Below, one piece after another: positions 1-9,587 of a stretch of 63,751 nt of DNA. The stretch's first letter is position 1. Each line of letters begins with the position of its first letter. A program made the translations under genes and the position numbers. Source of the DNA: Dehalococcoidia bacterium (GTDB lineage: Bacteria; Chloroflexota; Dehalococcoidia; UBA2979). The stretch covers positions 1-63,751 of the forward strand of contig SHYP01000007.1 of assembly GCA_009692725.1 (NCBI GenBank), written 5' to 3'. The notes under the pieces are model-generated. The model was not told where the DNA came from. It made no database searches and saw only the letters and a list, made by a program, of their open reading frames with translations.

Positions 1-295
1 CCCCGGTGTCCCAAGCGACGAATCGGTGCTAACGTAACTACAGGCACTTTCCACGCGATGCGTCGTATCGAATGGGCGGGGCTGCAGCGGGGCTCCTTTC
101 TCGTTGGCGCTCGACGCACACGCGTGAGCGCGAGGAGCGGCCCGCTGAACGGATCCGAGTGGCTGGCACTCGGCGATCACCCTGGGCGGCACAACGAGCG
201 ACGAACATCTGCCGGCTGTCGGGTGTTCTACTGCCCCAAGGGGACGCCGCCTCCACGCGCCGGCTCCTGCTCTATCCCGATCAGCCTCATCTCGA
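1..295. other. Upstream region with no supported gene
   Basis: No open frame here has a convincing ribosome binding site or protein-like composition. It precedes the helicase gene and may hold its promoter and leader. No repeat, RNA or operator was recognised. Confidence 0.5.
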
Positions 296-1735
296 ATGGA
301 GACCCTCCGAGTGCGTTTTCTCGCGCGTAATGCGCCCACACTGACGCCGGACGAACCTGCTGCTGACGCCATCCGCCCCGACCTCGACTTCGACCCCGCT
401 GACCTCGAGTCCGACCTGGACTCCGACCTCGCTACCGACTCGGCACTGCCGAGCCGCGCGGCTGGTCGCGGGCCGCGCGCGGCGTCGTACCCCACGTTCG
501 AGGAGCTCGGTGTGTCGCCCGACCTCGCAGCGGTGCTCGCCGCGGCCGGTATTGCGGTGCCGTTTCCGATCCAGACCGTGACGATCCCCGATGCGCTGGC
601 AGGCCGGGACGTCTGCGGGCAGGCGCAGACCGGCTCCGGCAAGACGCTGGCGTTCGGGTTGCCGCTGGTGGAGCGTACCAGCACGGCGCGCCGCCGCCAC
701 CCGCGCTCGCTCGTGCTCGTGCCGACGCGCGAGCTCGCGAACCAGGTCGCGGAGGCGCTCGCGCCGCTCGCCGCTCGCCGCGGGCTGTGGCTCGCCGCAA
801 TCTACGGTGGCGTCTCGATGGGGCGCCAGATCAACGCGCTGCAGGCCGGCGTCGACATCGTGATCGCGACGCCCGGCCGCCTCAACGACCTCATCGAGCG
901 CAACGAGGTGTCGCTGAGCGACGTCGCGTTCGTCGTGATCGACGAGGCGGACCTGATGGCCGACATGGGCTTCTTGCCGCAGGTGGAGCGCATCCTCCGG
1001 CAGATCGAGGGGCAGCCGCAGACGCTGCTGTTCTCGGCCACGCTCGAGGGCGCGATCGGCACGCTGGTCCGCCGCTACCAGCACGACCCCGTGCACCACA
1101 AGGTGGCGACGCCCGCCGCTGCCACCGACGACGCGCTCCAGCAGCGCTTCATCAGCGTGCAGCATCACGAGAAGCTGGCCGTGGCCGCGCGCATCTGCGC
1201 CGGCGCGCAGCGCGCGCTGGTGTTCGTGCGCACCACCCACGGCGCCGACCGTATCGCGAACCAGCTCGAGCGCGAGGGGCTCAAGGCGGCGGCGATTCAC
1301 GGCCGCCTGGCGCAGGGCAGGCGCGAGCGCGCCCTCGCCGACTTCGCGTCCGGGGCCTCGCCGGTGCTGGTCGCCACTAACGTGGCGGCGCGCGGCCTGC
1401 ACGTCGATGACATCGACGTAGTGTTGCACTTCGACCTGCCGGAGGACTCCAAGACGTACCTGCACCGCTCCGGCCGCACCGCGCGGGCTGGTGCGCAGGG
1501 GCTGGTGGTCACGCTGTCGCTCCCGGAGCAGCTGTGGGACGTGACCTCGCTGCAGCGCGACGCGGGCCTCGACGTGGCCGTGGAGGAGATGCGCCCGGAC
1601 GACAACCGCCTCGACGACCTCGCGGCGTGGGAGCCGGCGCTGCGCAGCACGCAGCCCGGCGCAGCCGGCGCGCGCGGGCGCGGCGGCGCGCCGCAGCGCT
1701 CGTCGCGCATGCGCACGTACTCGCCGCGCCGCTAG
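296..1735 (+). CDS. DEAD-box ATP-dependent RNA helicase
   Basis: Unwinds RNA using ATP; likely acts in the cytoplasm in ribosome assembly, RNA decay or cold adaptation (family knowledge). The 479-residue product has the full motif set: a Q motif after FEELG near residue 68, Walker A AQTGSGKT at about 110-117, PTREL, TPGR, the DEAD box in VIDEADLMADMGF near 219, SAT in LFSATL near 245, then the second RecA lobe ending in HRSGRTARAG near 391. The first 60 residues are an unusual Asp-rich acidic extension and the last 40 are basic and Arg/Gly-rich, as in RhlE/DeaD-type tails. The ATG at 296 has only a weak ribosome site, so a later start inside the acidic extension is possible. Single gene, followed by its own terminator hairpin. 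Confidence 0.93.
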   Translation: METLRVRFLARNAPTLTPDEPAADAIRPDLDFDPADLESDLDSDLATDSALPSRAAGRGPRAASYPTFEELGVSPDLAAVLAAAGIAVPFPIQTVTIPDALAGRDVCGQAQTGSGKTLAFGLPLVERTSTARRRHPRSLVLVPTRELANQVAEALAPLAARRGLWLAAIYGGVSMGRQINALQAGVDIVIATPGRLNDLIERNEVSLSDVAFVVIDEADLMADMGFLPQVERILRQIEGQPQTLLFSATLEGAIGTLVRRYQHDPVHHKVATPAAATDDALQQRFISVQHHEKLAVAARICAGAQRALVFVRTTHGADRIANQLEREGLKAAAIHGRLAQGRRERALADFASGASPVLVATNVAARGLHVDDIDVVLHFDLPEDSKTYLHRSGRTARAGAQGLVVTLSLPEQLWDVTSLQRDAGLDVAVEEMRPDDNRLDDLAAWEPALRSTQPGAAGARGRGGAPQRSSRMRTYSPRR

Positions 1736-1782
1736 TCCGCGCGCGGTCAGGCGACGGCACAGAGCTGTGTCGCAGCTTCGAT

Positions 1783-1815
1783 CAGCCCCGCAGCGCTTCG
1801 GCGCTCGCGGGGCTG
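1783..1815 (+). terminator. Hairpin terminator of the helicase gene
   Basis: A GC stem of about 14 pairs, with one bulged base, closes on a C(TTCG)G tetraloop at 1797-1800. It lies 48 bases after the helicase stop. There is no strong T-run, as is usual in this GC-rich window. It separates the helicase from the riboswitch transcript. Confidence 0.55.
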
Positions 1816-1838
1816 TTGGCGTCACGGGCGCGCCGCGC

Positions 1839-1870
1839 GTCGTCGCGTCGTCGCCTCGTCGCCTCGTCGC
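1839..1870 (+). repeat. Four tandem 8-bp repeats
   Basis: Four consecutive copies of an (G/C)TCGTCGC unit sit between the helicase terminator and the riboswitch. They may be simple slippage sequence; no function is evident. Confidence 0.5.
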
Positions 1871-1934
1871 GTGAAACACAGGCTTCACATCGCAGCAATC
1901 ACCCCGAAATCGGGCGCCCATAGCCTGCGGGCAG

Positions 1935-2033
1935 GCCGCTAGGGTTCCGCTCCTCGCTCGCGAGGGGGCTGGTCCGAGAGCGGCGACCTGCCCAACGGGG
2001 GCAGGGGCACGGCGGGACAAAAGCCCGGGAGGT
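1935..2033 (+). promoter_or_regulatory. Guanidine-I (ykkC) riboswitch aptamer
   Basis: The conserved blocks of the ykkC subtype-1 aptamer occur in order: CTAGGGTTCCG at 1939-1949, CTGGTCCGAGAG at 1969-1980, and ACGGCGGGA followed by AAAAGCCCGGGAGG at about 2009-2032. A P1 helix forms between GCCGCT (1935-1940) and AGCGGC (1979-1984), and a hairpin CCTGCCC/GGGCAGG is centred near 1995. Known members bind guanidinium and turn on guanidine export or degradation genes. Here the next gene on the same strand is a cyclase-family hydrolase about 190 bases after the terminator. The 3' block of the aptamer is also the left arm of the terminator, so ligand binding should favour read-through (an ON switch, inferred from the family). 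Confidence 0.9.
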
Positions 2034-2053
2034 TGTATCCTCTCGGGCTTTTT
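2019..2053 (+). terminator. Riboswitch expression-platform terminator
   Basis: AAAAGCCCGGGAGG (2019-2032) pairs with CCTCTCGGGCTTTT (2039-2052) with one G-T wobble, giving a strong stem followed by a T-run. The left arm is shared with the conserved 3' end of the guanidine-I aptamer, which is the classical arrangement for transcriptional control by this class. Confidence 0.88.
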
Positions 2054-2243
2054 CGTTGCACCCACGCGCTCGGCGCGGGGGAGGCTATGGGCCGCGCGTT
2101 ACGCTGCCGTTGCGTGCACATGAACGCTGCGTTTCGGCCCAGTGTCGACGAGGCTACGTCGAGCTGCTGCCCCCGGGGAAGCCGACCGGCGAGCGACGCA
2201 CGCCCCGGCGCGGTAGGCTCGCGCTTAGTGAGGGGGGCCGTCG

Positions 2244-3191
2244 ATGTCACTTGCGGATCGCAGACCACCGACTGTCAACGAGTACGCCGCGTACCGTCAG
2301 CGCTTCAGCAACTGGGGCCGCTGGGGGCCGGACGACCGACTGGGCACGCTGAACCACATCACGCCCGAGGTGCGCGTCGCGGCCACGCGCCTCGTGCACG
2401 AGGGGCGCGCCGTCTCGCTCGCGGTGCCGTTCCGGGGGCCGGCGCGAGCGCAGCTGTCCTCGGGGTTCGAGCAGACGATGCGCATCGGGGAGTCGAGCTC
2501 GAGCGACGAGCTCACCATCAACTTCCACGGCTGGACCGTCACGCACCTCGACGCGCTGTGCCATATCTTCACGGACGCGGCGGGCCAACTGTACAACGGC
2601 CGCCCGGCCTCGGACGTTACGCCCGACGGCGCACTGAGTGGCGACGTGTCCGCGTACGCGGACGGCATCGTCACGCGTGGCGTGCTGTACGACGTGCCAC
2701 GCTTCCGCGGCACGCCGCACGTGACGCTGGCGGACCCGGTGCATGGCTGGGAGCTGCGCGACATCGCATCGGCGCAGGGCGTCGAGGCGCATGCGGGTGA
2801 CGCCGTGATCGTGCGCTCCGGCGCCACCGCCTGGTACGCGGCGACGCCGGACTTCGGCAACGGGGAGATCGGGCGCATGCCGGGCGTGCACGCGTCGGCG
2901 CTCGAATTCTTGCACGCGACGGACGCCGCGCTGCTCGCGTGGGACCTGCTCGACGCGGGCGAGCAGGAGTATCCCGGCACCCTCCGCTTCGGCGCGGGAC
3001 GTCCCGTCGCGATGCCGATCCACGAGATCGCGATCCCGTACCTCGGCATGCCGCTGCTCGACAACGCGGACCTTGACGCGCTGGCTGCCACGTGTGCGGA
3101 GCTCGGGCGCTGGGAGTTCTTGTTGGTGGTCGCGCCGCTCGTGGTGCGCGGCGGCACAGGCTCGCCGGTCAATCCGCTCGCCCTGTTCTAG
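2244..3191 (+). CDS. Cyclase-family metal-dependent hydrolase under guanidine riboswitch
   Basis: A 315-residue member of the cyclase / kynurenine formamidase family (PF04199), whose members hydrolyse amides, lactones or similar bonds with a divalent metal. The family metal-site region is visible in NFHGWTVTHLDALCHIF near residues 90-108 (H-x-D-x-x-x-H pattern), with a long central region and a conserved HEIAIPYLGMPLLDN segment near 255. The ATG at 2244 follows GAGGGGGG with good spacing. It is the first gene after the guanidine-I riboswitch, so it is probably induced by guanidine. The substrate is unknown: an amide or guanidino-derived compound is an inference from the context, while kynurenine formamidase activity is the default family guess. 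Confidence 0.82.
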   Translation: MSLADRRPPTVNEYAAYRQRFSNWGRWGPDDRLGTLNHITPEVRVAATRLVHEGRAVSLAVPFRGPARAQLSSGFEQTMRIGESSSSDELTINFHGWTVTHLDALCHIFTDAAGQLYNGRPASDVTPDGALSGDVSAYADGIVTRGVLYDVPRFRGTPHVTLADPVHGWELRDIASAQGVEAHAGDAVIVRSGATAWYAATPDFGNGEIGRMPGVHASALEFLHATDAALLAWDLLDAGEQEYPGTLRFGAGRPVAMPIHEIAIPYLGMPLLDNADLDALAATCAELGRWEFLLVVAPLVVRGGTGSPVNPLALF

Positions 3192-3231
3192 CCGCGCCTT
3201 CTCGTCGTTTCCGGGACGGCGCTGCCGGCGG

Positions 3232-4053
3232 CTAGTCCAGCTCTGCGGTCGCCGCTTCGAGCGCGCGGCGCTCGGGCGCGTCGAGCGGCGTGTAGTCCGC
3301 GGCTGTGGCGACGTTCTCGATGATGCGCGAGGGCTGGCGTGCGCCCGGGATCGCGACCGAGACGCCGGGGTGCGAGAGCACGTAGCGCAGCAGGTTCGCG
3401 GGTGTGAGCGGCCCTGCGTACCCTGCGGCGATGCGCCCGCGCAGCTCGCTCGTGCGCCCCGAGCCGCCGAGGGGGCGCATCACGATCACGCCGACATCGT
3501 GCGCGGCGGCGAGCTCGATCAGCGGCGCCGTCTGCGGGAAAAACGCCGAATACTCGAGCATCACCGTGTCGAACTGGCCGCTCTCGATCGCGAGCCGCAG
3601 CACGTCGAGGCTGTGCGAAGACATGCCGATGTAGCGGACGAGGCCGCGGTACTGCGCGATGCGCAGGCCGGCCAGTGCTCCGTCGTCGTCGCGCATCGCG
3701 CGGTCCCACGCCTCCCGCGTCGAGATGTCGTGCAGCTGATACAACGCCACGCTGTCGACGCCGAGGATGCTCAGCGAGCGGTCGACGTCACGCTGGCTGC
3801 CGTCGAGCGTGTGGCTAAACGTCTTGGTGGCGATGTGGAAGTCTGCGCTGCCACGCGCGCGCACGACCTGCCCAATCAGGAACTCGCTGCCCGCGTACTC
3901 CCGCGCGGTGTCGACGAAGTCGATGCCCAGCGCGAGCGCGGTCGTGAGCGTCGCGGGGCCCTCGGGCGACTCCGGCGTGTCCATCGCGCCGAGGCCGAGC
4001 TCCGCCACTATGAGGCCGGTGCGGCCGAGCCGGCGCCTGTTGAGGCCGGTCAC
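3232..4053 (-). CDS. Aldo/keto reductase
   Basis: NAD(P)H-dependent carbonyl reductase of the AKR superfamily (TIM barrel), 273 residues. The N-terminal RRLGRTGLIVAELGLGAM is typical. The catalytic tetrad can be read: Asp in DFVDTAREYAGSE (about residue 51), Tyr of that motif, Lys in IATKTFS and His in LYQLHD. The cofactor-side motifs IVMRPLGGSG and VAIPGARQPSRI are present near the C-terminus. It is convergent with the cyclase gene and divergent from the MFS gene at 4276. The substrate cannot be predicted. Confidence 0.9.
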   Translation of the reverse strand: MTGLNRRRLGRTGLIVAELGLGAMDTPESPEGPATLTTALALGIDFVDTAREYAGSEFLIGQVVRARGSADFHIATKTFSHTLDGSQRDVDRSLSILGVDSVALYQLHDISTREAWDRAMRDDDGALAGLRIAQYRGLVRYIGMSSHSLDVLRLAIESGQFDTVMLEYSAFFPQTAPLIELAAAHDVGVIVMRPLGGSGRTSELRGRIAAGYAGPLTPANLLRYVLSHPGVSVAIPGARQPSRIIENVATAADYTPLDAPERRALEAATAELD

Positions 4054-4275
4054 GCAGACCTCGTCTCACGGGATGCCAAGCGTCTCACGGCCATGCCGGG
4101 CGGGTGCGGTGCTGGTACGGGGGCGCTGTGCCCAGTATAGCTGCGGGGAGCGCGCGGCCCGCCGTGCTTGAGCGCCTCCGGGCGCCCGCCGAGGTGTGAC
4201 CGCTACGACGGCCCGGTGTAGAGTGCGCCGCACGCCCGACGCGGTCCCGCGCGTTGCGAGCCGAGGGGATACGCA

Positions 4276-5559
4276 TTGCGGCGGACATTGCGGCGCCCCT
4301 TCTACGGCTGGTGGATCGTTGGCGCGGGAGCGGCCACGCAGGCGATCGGTTCCGGGCTGTTGCAGCAGGCGTTCGGCACGTACGTCGTGCTGCTCGGTAA
4401 GGAGTTCGGCTGGAGTCGCACGACGCTCTCGGGCGCCTTCTCGCTCGCACGCGTCGAGGATGGGCTGCTCGGCCCGATCGAAGGCTGGCTGCTGGACCGC
4501 TTCGGCCCGCGGGCGGTGATGCGCGCGGGCTTCGTGCTGTTCGGCGCCGGGTTTTTCCTGTTCGCGCGCATCGACACCGTGTTCGAGTTCTACGCGACGT
4601 TCCTGATCATGTCGGTCGGCGCCTCGATGGCCGGCTTTCTCGCGATCACGACGGCCGTCGTCAACTGGTTCGTGCGGCAGCGCTCGCTTGCCATGGGCAT
4701 CGCGCTGCTCGGCAACCCGATCGGCGGGTACGCGCTGCCGCTCGTCGTGCGCGCGCTCGAGACGTGGGGCTGGCGCGACGTCGCGAACGCCTCCGGCGTG
4801 ATCGTGCTGGTGGCCGGGCTCGCCGCCGCGCAGCTCGTACGGCACCGGCCCGAGCAGTACGGCCTGCTGCCCGACGGCGACCCACCCGCCGCACCCGACG
4901 ACGGCACGCTCCAGGCAGGCGAGGGCGACCACGCGCGCGGGGGTGAGGTCAACTTTACTGCCGCGCAGGCGCTGCGCACGCGCGCGTTCTGGTTCATCTC
5001 GATGGCGCACGCGGCGTCGGTGCTCGTCGTGTCGGTCACGCAGGTGCACTACACCGCGCACGTCGTCGAGACGTTCGGCGTCTCGCTGACGACCGCCGCC
5101 GCCATGCTGATGCTGCAGACGACGACGAACTTCATCGCGCGGCCGCTGGCCGGTGTGCTCAGCGACCGCGTGGGGTCCCGCAACGTGATCATGGTGGCGA
5201 TGCTGATGCACTCGGTCGCGCTGCTGCTGCTCGCGTTCGGCACCACGCTGTGGACCGTGGCGGCTTTCGCGCTGCTCAACGGCGCGGCCTGGGGCGCGCG
5301 GGTGCCGGTGATCGTCGCGATGCGGGCCGAGTACTTCGGCGCGCGCTCGTTCGGCACGATCATGGGATTGTCGTCGATGGCCGTGACCGTGGGCTCCGTG
5401 GCCGGGCCGGTGCTGGCCGGGCTGTCCTACGACATCACCGGGAACTACGAGTTCGGCTTCGCGGCGCTGGCGCTGCTGGCGGGCGCGGGGACGATCTTCC
5501 TGGTGTTTACGCCGCCCCCTCCTGCCAAGCGCCTCCTCCGCGCGGCTGAGCCCGCCTAA
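4276..5559 (+). CDS. MFS transporter, FYGWWIV subfamily
   Basis: A 427-residue, 12-helix major facilitator carrier in the inner membrane. It opens with RRPFYGWWIVGAG, has the loop 2-3 motif in DRFGPRAVMRAG, and a long cytoplasmic loop near residues 195-225 (RHRPEQYGLLPDGD). Carriers of this oxalate/formate-antiporter or monocarboxylate-like group move small organic acids. Start is TTG at 4276 after GAGGGG. It is a close paralog of the carriers at 25359 and 60132, sharing FYGWW or FWGWY starts, the GLLPDG loop and LDRFGPR-type motifs. Substrate unknown. Confidence 0.9.
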   Translation: MRRTLRRPFYGWWIVGAGAATQAIGSGLLQQAFGTYVVLLGKEFGWSRTTLSGAFSLARVEDGLLGPIEGWLLDRFGPRAVMRAGFVLFGAGFFLFARIDTVFEFYATFLIMSVGASMAGFLAITTAVVNWFVRQRSLAMGIALLGNPIGGYALPLVVRALETWGWRDVANASGVIVLVAGLAAAQLVRHRPEQYGLLPDGDPPAAPDDGTLQAGEGDHARGGEVNFTAAQALRTRAFWFISMAHAASVLVVSVTQVHYTAHVVETFGVSLTTAAAMLMLQTTTNFIARPLAGVLSDRVGSRNVIMVAMLMHSVALLLLAFGTTLWTVAAFALLNGAAWGARVPVIVAMRAEYFGARSFGTIMGLSSMAVTVGSVAGPVLAGLSYDITGNYEFGFAALALLAGAGTIFLVFTPPPPAKRLLRAAEPA

Positions 5560-5701
5560 GTCCCGAGGCACGAGGCGCAGCGCGCGCCGCTGCCGGCGGC
5601 CCGCCGGTGCCTTCCCTCCCCCCTTCCCGCCATAATCCGCCGCACAGGAACCGCAATACGTCGATCTGCTACGGTTCGCGTCATTCACATGGCCGGCGGG
5701 G

Positions 5702-7657
5702 GTGACCGTGGCAGGACAGACGCTCGACGATCTGGGCACGGTGCTCGCCCCCTCCCGGTGGCGGCGGGTCGCCACGCTGCTCGTCGCGTTGGGCGTGGTC
5801 GCGGCCGCCAGCTACGGCGCGTACCGCTACTGGTTCCAGGAAGGCGACGCAGTCGCGCCGGTCGCCGCCAGCCAGACCGCGACGGCCGCGCGCGGCACGC
5901 TCGCGAGCACGCTGACCACCGCGGGCACCGCGGCCGCGTCGCTCACCAGCCGCGTGACGTTCCAGACGAGCGGCGTCGTGCGCGCCGTCGAGGTTGGCGT
6001 GGGCGACACGGTGCAGGCCGGCCAGGTGCTCGCGCGCCTCGACGAGCGCGACGCGCAGCGCCGCCTGCAGACCGCGCTCGTCAACGTGGCGACCGCGAAG
6101 CTGCGCCTCGAGCAGCTGCAACAGCCGCCCACGTCCGCCGACGTCGCGACCGCGCAGGCGGGTGTCCTGAGTGCGCGGCAGCAGGTCGTGTCGGTGCAGC
6201 TGGCGCTGTACCGGCTGATACAGAAGCCGTCGGCGATCGACTACGCCACCGCAGACGCCGCTATTGCGCAGGGCGAGGCGAGCATCCGCACGGCGCGGGT
6301 GAGCCTCGATGGCGCGTACGCGAGCTTACTGGCCGCAAGCACCGCGTACTGTTCGCTGACGGAGTCCGTCATCCCGTGCGAGCAGCTCGCCTATCCGCTG
6401 CGGGGGGACGCCACCCGCGCGCTGCTCGGCACACAAACCGCCATCACGCTGACGAACAACACGGTGAGTCGCGCCGCCGCCCTGCTGCAGGCGAACAACG
6501 CCTATCTCAACCAGCTCACGAACGTGCGGAGCGCCGAGCAGGCGCTCGAGCTCACGAAGCTCAAACGCGCCGCGCTCGACACGCCGCCGGATACGAGCGA
6601 GGTGTGGCAGGCGCAGGCGCAGCTCGCGAATGCCGAGTTCGGCGTTGCCACCGCGCAGGCGCGGGCCGCAGCGCTCAACGAAGGGCCGGCCGCGCTCGAC
6701 CTGGCGCTGCAACGCGAGGCCGTGCGGTTGGCCGAGATCGCTGCGCAGACGGCCGCCGAGGCGGTGACCGACCTGACCTTGCGCGCGCCCTTCGCGGGCT
6801 CGATCGCGGCGGTCGGCATCGCTGTCGGCGATCAGGCGGGCGCGGGCACGGCCGCGTTCACGCTCACCGACCCCGATGCGATTCGTGTCGACCTCACTGT
6901 CGGCGAAGCCGACTTCGCCGGGCTTGCCGTCGGCCAGCTCGGGCTCGCGACCTTCGAGGCGCTGCCCAACCAGCAGTTCTTCCTGCGCGTGCGCGGCATC
7001 AGCCGCATCCCGACGGTGACGCAGGGCGTGGTCACGTACGCGGTGCAGACCGAGATCCTGCGCGGCGAAGCGCTGGCGCAGCAGCGCGCGCAGATCATGC
7101 AGCTGGCGGCGGCGCTCGGTGGCGGGGCGCGTGCGGGCGGAGCGGGAGGTGGCGCAGCGGCTGCGGCCGCGGCGAGCGCGACCCCAAGTGGCACGCGGCC
7201 GGCAGGCGTCGGGACGCGACCGGCGGGCGCCGGCACGCCGGTCGCTGGCGGCTTCGGAGCGCGGGCCGGCGCTGGTGGCACGCCGCCGACGGCGACGGCT
7301 GCGCTGCCCGCGGCCGGGATGAACGCCAGCGTCAGCGTGCTGCTGAAGGTCGACGAGGGGGTGCTGCTGGTCCCATCGTCCGCGGTGCGGCGGTCCGGGC
7401 GGCAATCGTTCGTGATCGTACGCGACGCGGCCGGCGCCGACAGCCAGCGCAACGTCACCGTCTCCGGCACGAACGGCCAGCAAAGCGCGATCGCCGCCGG
7501 CCTCGAGGAGGGCGAGACGGTCGTCATTGGCGCCAGCACCGCGGTCATTGCCACGGCACGCGCCGGCGCCACCACCGGCGTGGGCGGCGGCGGCGGTGGG
7601 CAAGGGCCGCCCGGCGGGTTCGGCGGCGCGGGTGGCGGCGCGGGCGGAGTGCGGTGA
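5702..7657 (+). CDS. MacA/HlyD-like efflux periplasmic adaptor
   Basis: Membrane-fusion subunit of an ABC efflux system, 651 residues. One N-terminal membrane helix lies at about residues 22-44 ([17 protein letters not shown]), followed by a biotinyl-lipoyl half domain ([25 protein letters not shown]), a long Ala/Gln-rich alpha-hairpin, the second lipoyl half ([19 protein letters not shown] near 365), beta-barrel and membrane-proximal domains. It is longer than usual because of Gly/Ala-rich low-complexity inserts at about 465-535 and at the very C-terminus ([12 protein letters not shown]). GTG start. The stop overlaps the next start by 4 bp, so translation is probably coupled with the ATPase. 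Confidence 0.88.
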   Translation: MTVAGQTLDDLGTVLAPSRWRRVATLLVALGVVAAASYGAYRYWFQEGDAVAPVAASQTATAARGTLASTLTTAGTAAASLTSRVTFQTSGVVRAVEVGVGDTVQAGQVLARLDERDAQRRLQTALVNVATAKLRLEQLQQPPTSADVATAQAGVLSARQQVVSVQLALYRLIQKPSAIDYATADAAIAQGEASIRTARVSLDGAYASLLAASTAYCSLTESVIPCEQLAYPLRGDATRALLGTQTAITLTNNTVSRAAALLQANNAYLNQLTNVRSAEQALELTKLKRAALDTPPDTSEVWQAQAQLANAEFGVATAQARAAALNEGPAALDLALQREAVRLAEIAAQTAAEAVTDLTLRAPFAGSIAAVGIAVGDQAGAGTAAFTLTDPDAIRVDLTVGEADFAGLAVGQLGLATFEALPNQQFFLRVRGISRIPTVTQGVVTYAVQTEILRGEALAQQRAQIMQLAAALGGGARAGGAGGGAAAAAAASATPSGTRPAGVGTRPAGAGTPVAGGFGARAGAGGTPPTATAALPAAGMNASVSVLLKVDEGVLLVPSSAVRRSGRQSFVIVRDAAGADSQRNVTVSGTNGQQSAIAAGLEEGETVVIGASTAVIATARAGATTGVGGGGGGQGPPGGFGGAGGGAGGVR

Positions 7658-8328
7658 TCGAGCTCCAGGCCGTCTCCCGCCAGTACCGCGCCGGCGGCGA
7701 GGTGATCCGTGCGCTCGACGCCGTCGACCTGTCGATCGCGGCCGGGGAGTTCGTCGCGATCATGGGGCAATCCGGCTCCGGCAAGAGCACGCTCATGAAC
7801 ATCCTCGGCTGCCTGGACCACCCGACGGGGGGCCACTACCTGCTCGAGGGGCACGATGTCGGCAAGCTCTCGGACGATGCGCGAGCGCGCCTGCGCAGTC
7901 GCGCGTTCGGGTTCGTGTTTCAGTCCTACAACCTGATTCCGCGCATGTCGGCGCTGGAACAGGTGGAGCTGCCGCTCGTGTACCAGGGCGCCCGTGATCG
8001 TTCCCGGCGTGCCGCCGCGGCGCTGCAGGCGGTCGGGTTGGGCGCGCGCATGCGTCATCGCCCGACGCAGCTGTCCGGCGGCCAGCAGCAGCGCGTGGCG
8101 ATCGCGCGGTCGCTCGTGGTGGAGCCGCGCGTGCTGCTGGCGGACGAGCCGACCGGCGCGCTGGACACGCGCACGGGGGAGGAGGTCATGGAGGTGCTGC
8201 GCACCCTTGTGCGCACCCGGGGCATCACGGTGATCATCGTCACGCACGAGCCGGAGATCGCGGCCTTCGCCGACCGCGCCATCCGCATGCGCGACGGCCG
8301 CATCGTCGCCGACGAGCGCGTCGCGTGA
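7654..8328 (+). CDS. MacB/LolD-like ABC transporter ATPase
   Basis: ATP-binding subunit of the efflux or lipoprotein-type exporter, 224 residues. Walker [10 protein letters not shown], a Q-loop [10 protein letters not shown], signature LSGGQQQR, Walker [13 protein letters not shown] and the H-loop VTHEPE are all visible. This set is typical of the MacB/LolD group. Start is GTG at 7654 inside a GTGA overlap with the adaptor stop; its own stop overlaps the permease start in the same way. The three genes form one translationally coupled operon. Confidence 0.93.
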   Translation: MIELQAVSRQYRAGGEVIRALDAVDLSIAAGEFVAIMGQSGSGKSTLMNILGCLDHPTGGHYLLEGHDVGKLSDDARARLRSRAFGFVFQSYNLIPRMSALEQVELPLVYQGARDRSRRAAAALQAVGLGARMRHRPTQLSGGQQQRVAIARSLVVEPRVLLADEPTGALDTRTGEEVMEVLRTLVRTRGITVIIVTHEPEIAAFADRAIRMRDGRIVADERVA

Positions 8329-9587
8329 ACGTGTTCGACGCGCTACGCATCGCCCTGCGCGCGATCGCCGCGAACCGGCTGCGCAGCGTGTTGACGACGC
8401 TCGGGATGATCATCGGCGTGGGGTCCGTGATCGTGCTGATCGCGGTCGGACAGGGAACGCAGAAGGGCGTGCAGGACCAGATCCGCGGGCTCGGCACGAA
8501 TCTGTTGTTCGTGCGGCCGGGCACCGCGCAGGACGCGCAGTCCGGCGCGCGCGGCGCTGCCGGCTCCGCGGCGACGCTCACGCAAACGGACGCCGAGGCG
8601 ATCGCCACGTCCGGCATCCCGGAGGTTCGCGGGGTCGCGCCGCAAGTCACGTTCAACGCGCAGGCGATCGCGAACGGCAACAACATCGGCGTCACACTCG
8701 TCGGCACCACGCCCGCATACCCCGAGGTGCGGTCGGCCGCGCTCGCGGAGGGCGCCTTCGTTACGGACCTCGACGTCGAGCGTCGCGCGCTCACCGCCGT
8801 GCTCGGGGCCGAGATCGCGCGAGCGCTGTTCCCGGACGGCGGCGCGGTGGAGCAGACGGTGCGCCTCGCCATCGGTGGCGGGCGCATCGGCTTCAACTTC
8901 CGCGTGGTCGGGGTGATGGCCCCGCGCAGCGGCAGCGGCGGGGGCGAGCAGGACAACTACGTGTTCGTGCCGCTGCCGACGATGCAGAGCCGCATCGGCT
9001 TCCAGCGCAGCGCGGCCGGCGTCGTGCTCGTGAACCAGATCAATGTGCAGACCGCAGACGGCGCAGACCAACAGCGGGCCGCGCTCGCCATCTCGGACCT
9101 GCTGCTGGTGCGGCACGCCGCCGTGGCGCCGGACTTCACCGTGCAGAGCCAGGACGACCTGATCGGCGCGGCGGGCGCGGTCAGCCGGACGCTTTCGATC
9201 CTGCTCGGCAGCATCGCCGGCATCTCGCTCGTCGTCGGCGGCATCGGGGTGATGAACATCATGCTCGTCAGCGTCACCGAACGGATTCGCGAGATCGGCA
9301 TCCGCCGCGCCGTGGGCGCGCGGCGGCGCGACATCGTGGTGCAGTTCGTGACAGAAGCGCTCACGCTCACCATGGGCGGCGGGCTGCTCGGCATCGCCGC
9401 CGGGGTCGGCATCGCCATCGGCATCAACGGGCACGAGATCTCCGGTCAGCTGATGATCACTGTCGTGCAGCCATGGAGCGTCGCGGCTGCCTTCGCGGTC
9501 TCGGTCGTGATCGGCATGCTCAGCGGTAGCTATCCCGCCTACCGCGCCAGCCGGCTGGACCCCATCACTGCGCTCCGCAACGAGTAG
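8325..9587 (+). CDS. MacB-like ABC transporter permease (FtsX family)
   Basis: A 420-residue permease. N-terminal helix in [25 protein letters not shown], then a MacB-type periplasmic domain (about residues 50-260), then the FtsX-type bundle of three helices near 285-410 with [29 protein letters not shown]. It lacks a fused ATPase, which is supplied by the gene upstream. Together with the adaptor at 5702 it should form a mechanotransmission-type exporter for peptides, macrolide-like compounds or lipids; no outer membrane channel gene is nearby. GTG start, 4-bp overlap. Confidence 0.92.
   Translation: MNVFDALRIALRAIAANRLRSVLTTLGMIIGVGSVIVLIAVGQGTQKGVQDQIRGLGTNLLFVRPGTAQDAQSGARGAAGSAATLTQTDAEAIATSGIPEVRGVAPQVTFNAQAIANGNNIGVTLVGTTPAYPEVRSAALAEGAFVTDLDVERRALTAVLGAEIARALFPDGGAVEQTVRLAIGGGRIGFNFRVVGVMAPRSGSGGGEQDNYVFVPLPTMQSRIGFQRSAAGVVLVNQINVQTADGADQQRAALAISDLLLVRHAAVAPDFTVQSQDDLIGAAGAVSRTLSILLGSIAGISLVVGGIGVMNIMLVSVTERIREIGIRRAVGARRRDIVVQFVTEALTLTMGGGLLGIAAGVGIAIGINGHEISGQLMITVVQPWSVAAAFAVSVVIGMLSGSYPAYRASRLDPITALRNE

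Noticed and set aside
1935..2053. T-box leader or ZTP riboswitch
   Set aside because: No T-box GGTACCGCG-type sequence or ZTP core; the blocks match guanidine-I instead.
287..2065. A 592-codon minus-strand open frame
   Set aside because: It is antisense to the DEAD-box helicase and the riboswitch, Arg/Ala-rich, and has no ribosome site; a GC-driven shadow.
5689..7653. Plus-strand frame running into the ABC ATPase
   Set aside because: Before 7654 it is an Arg-rich shadow of the adaptor gene; the ATPase begins at the GTG in the 4-bp overlap.
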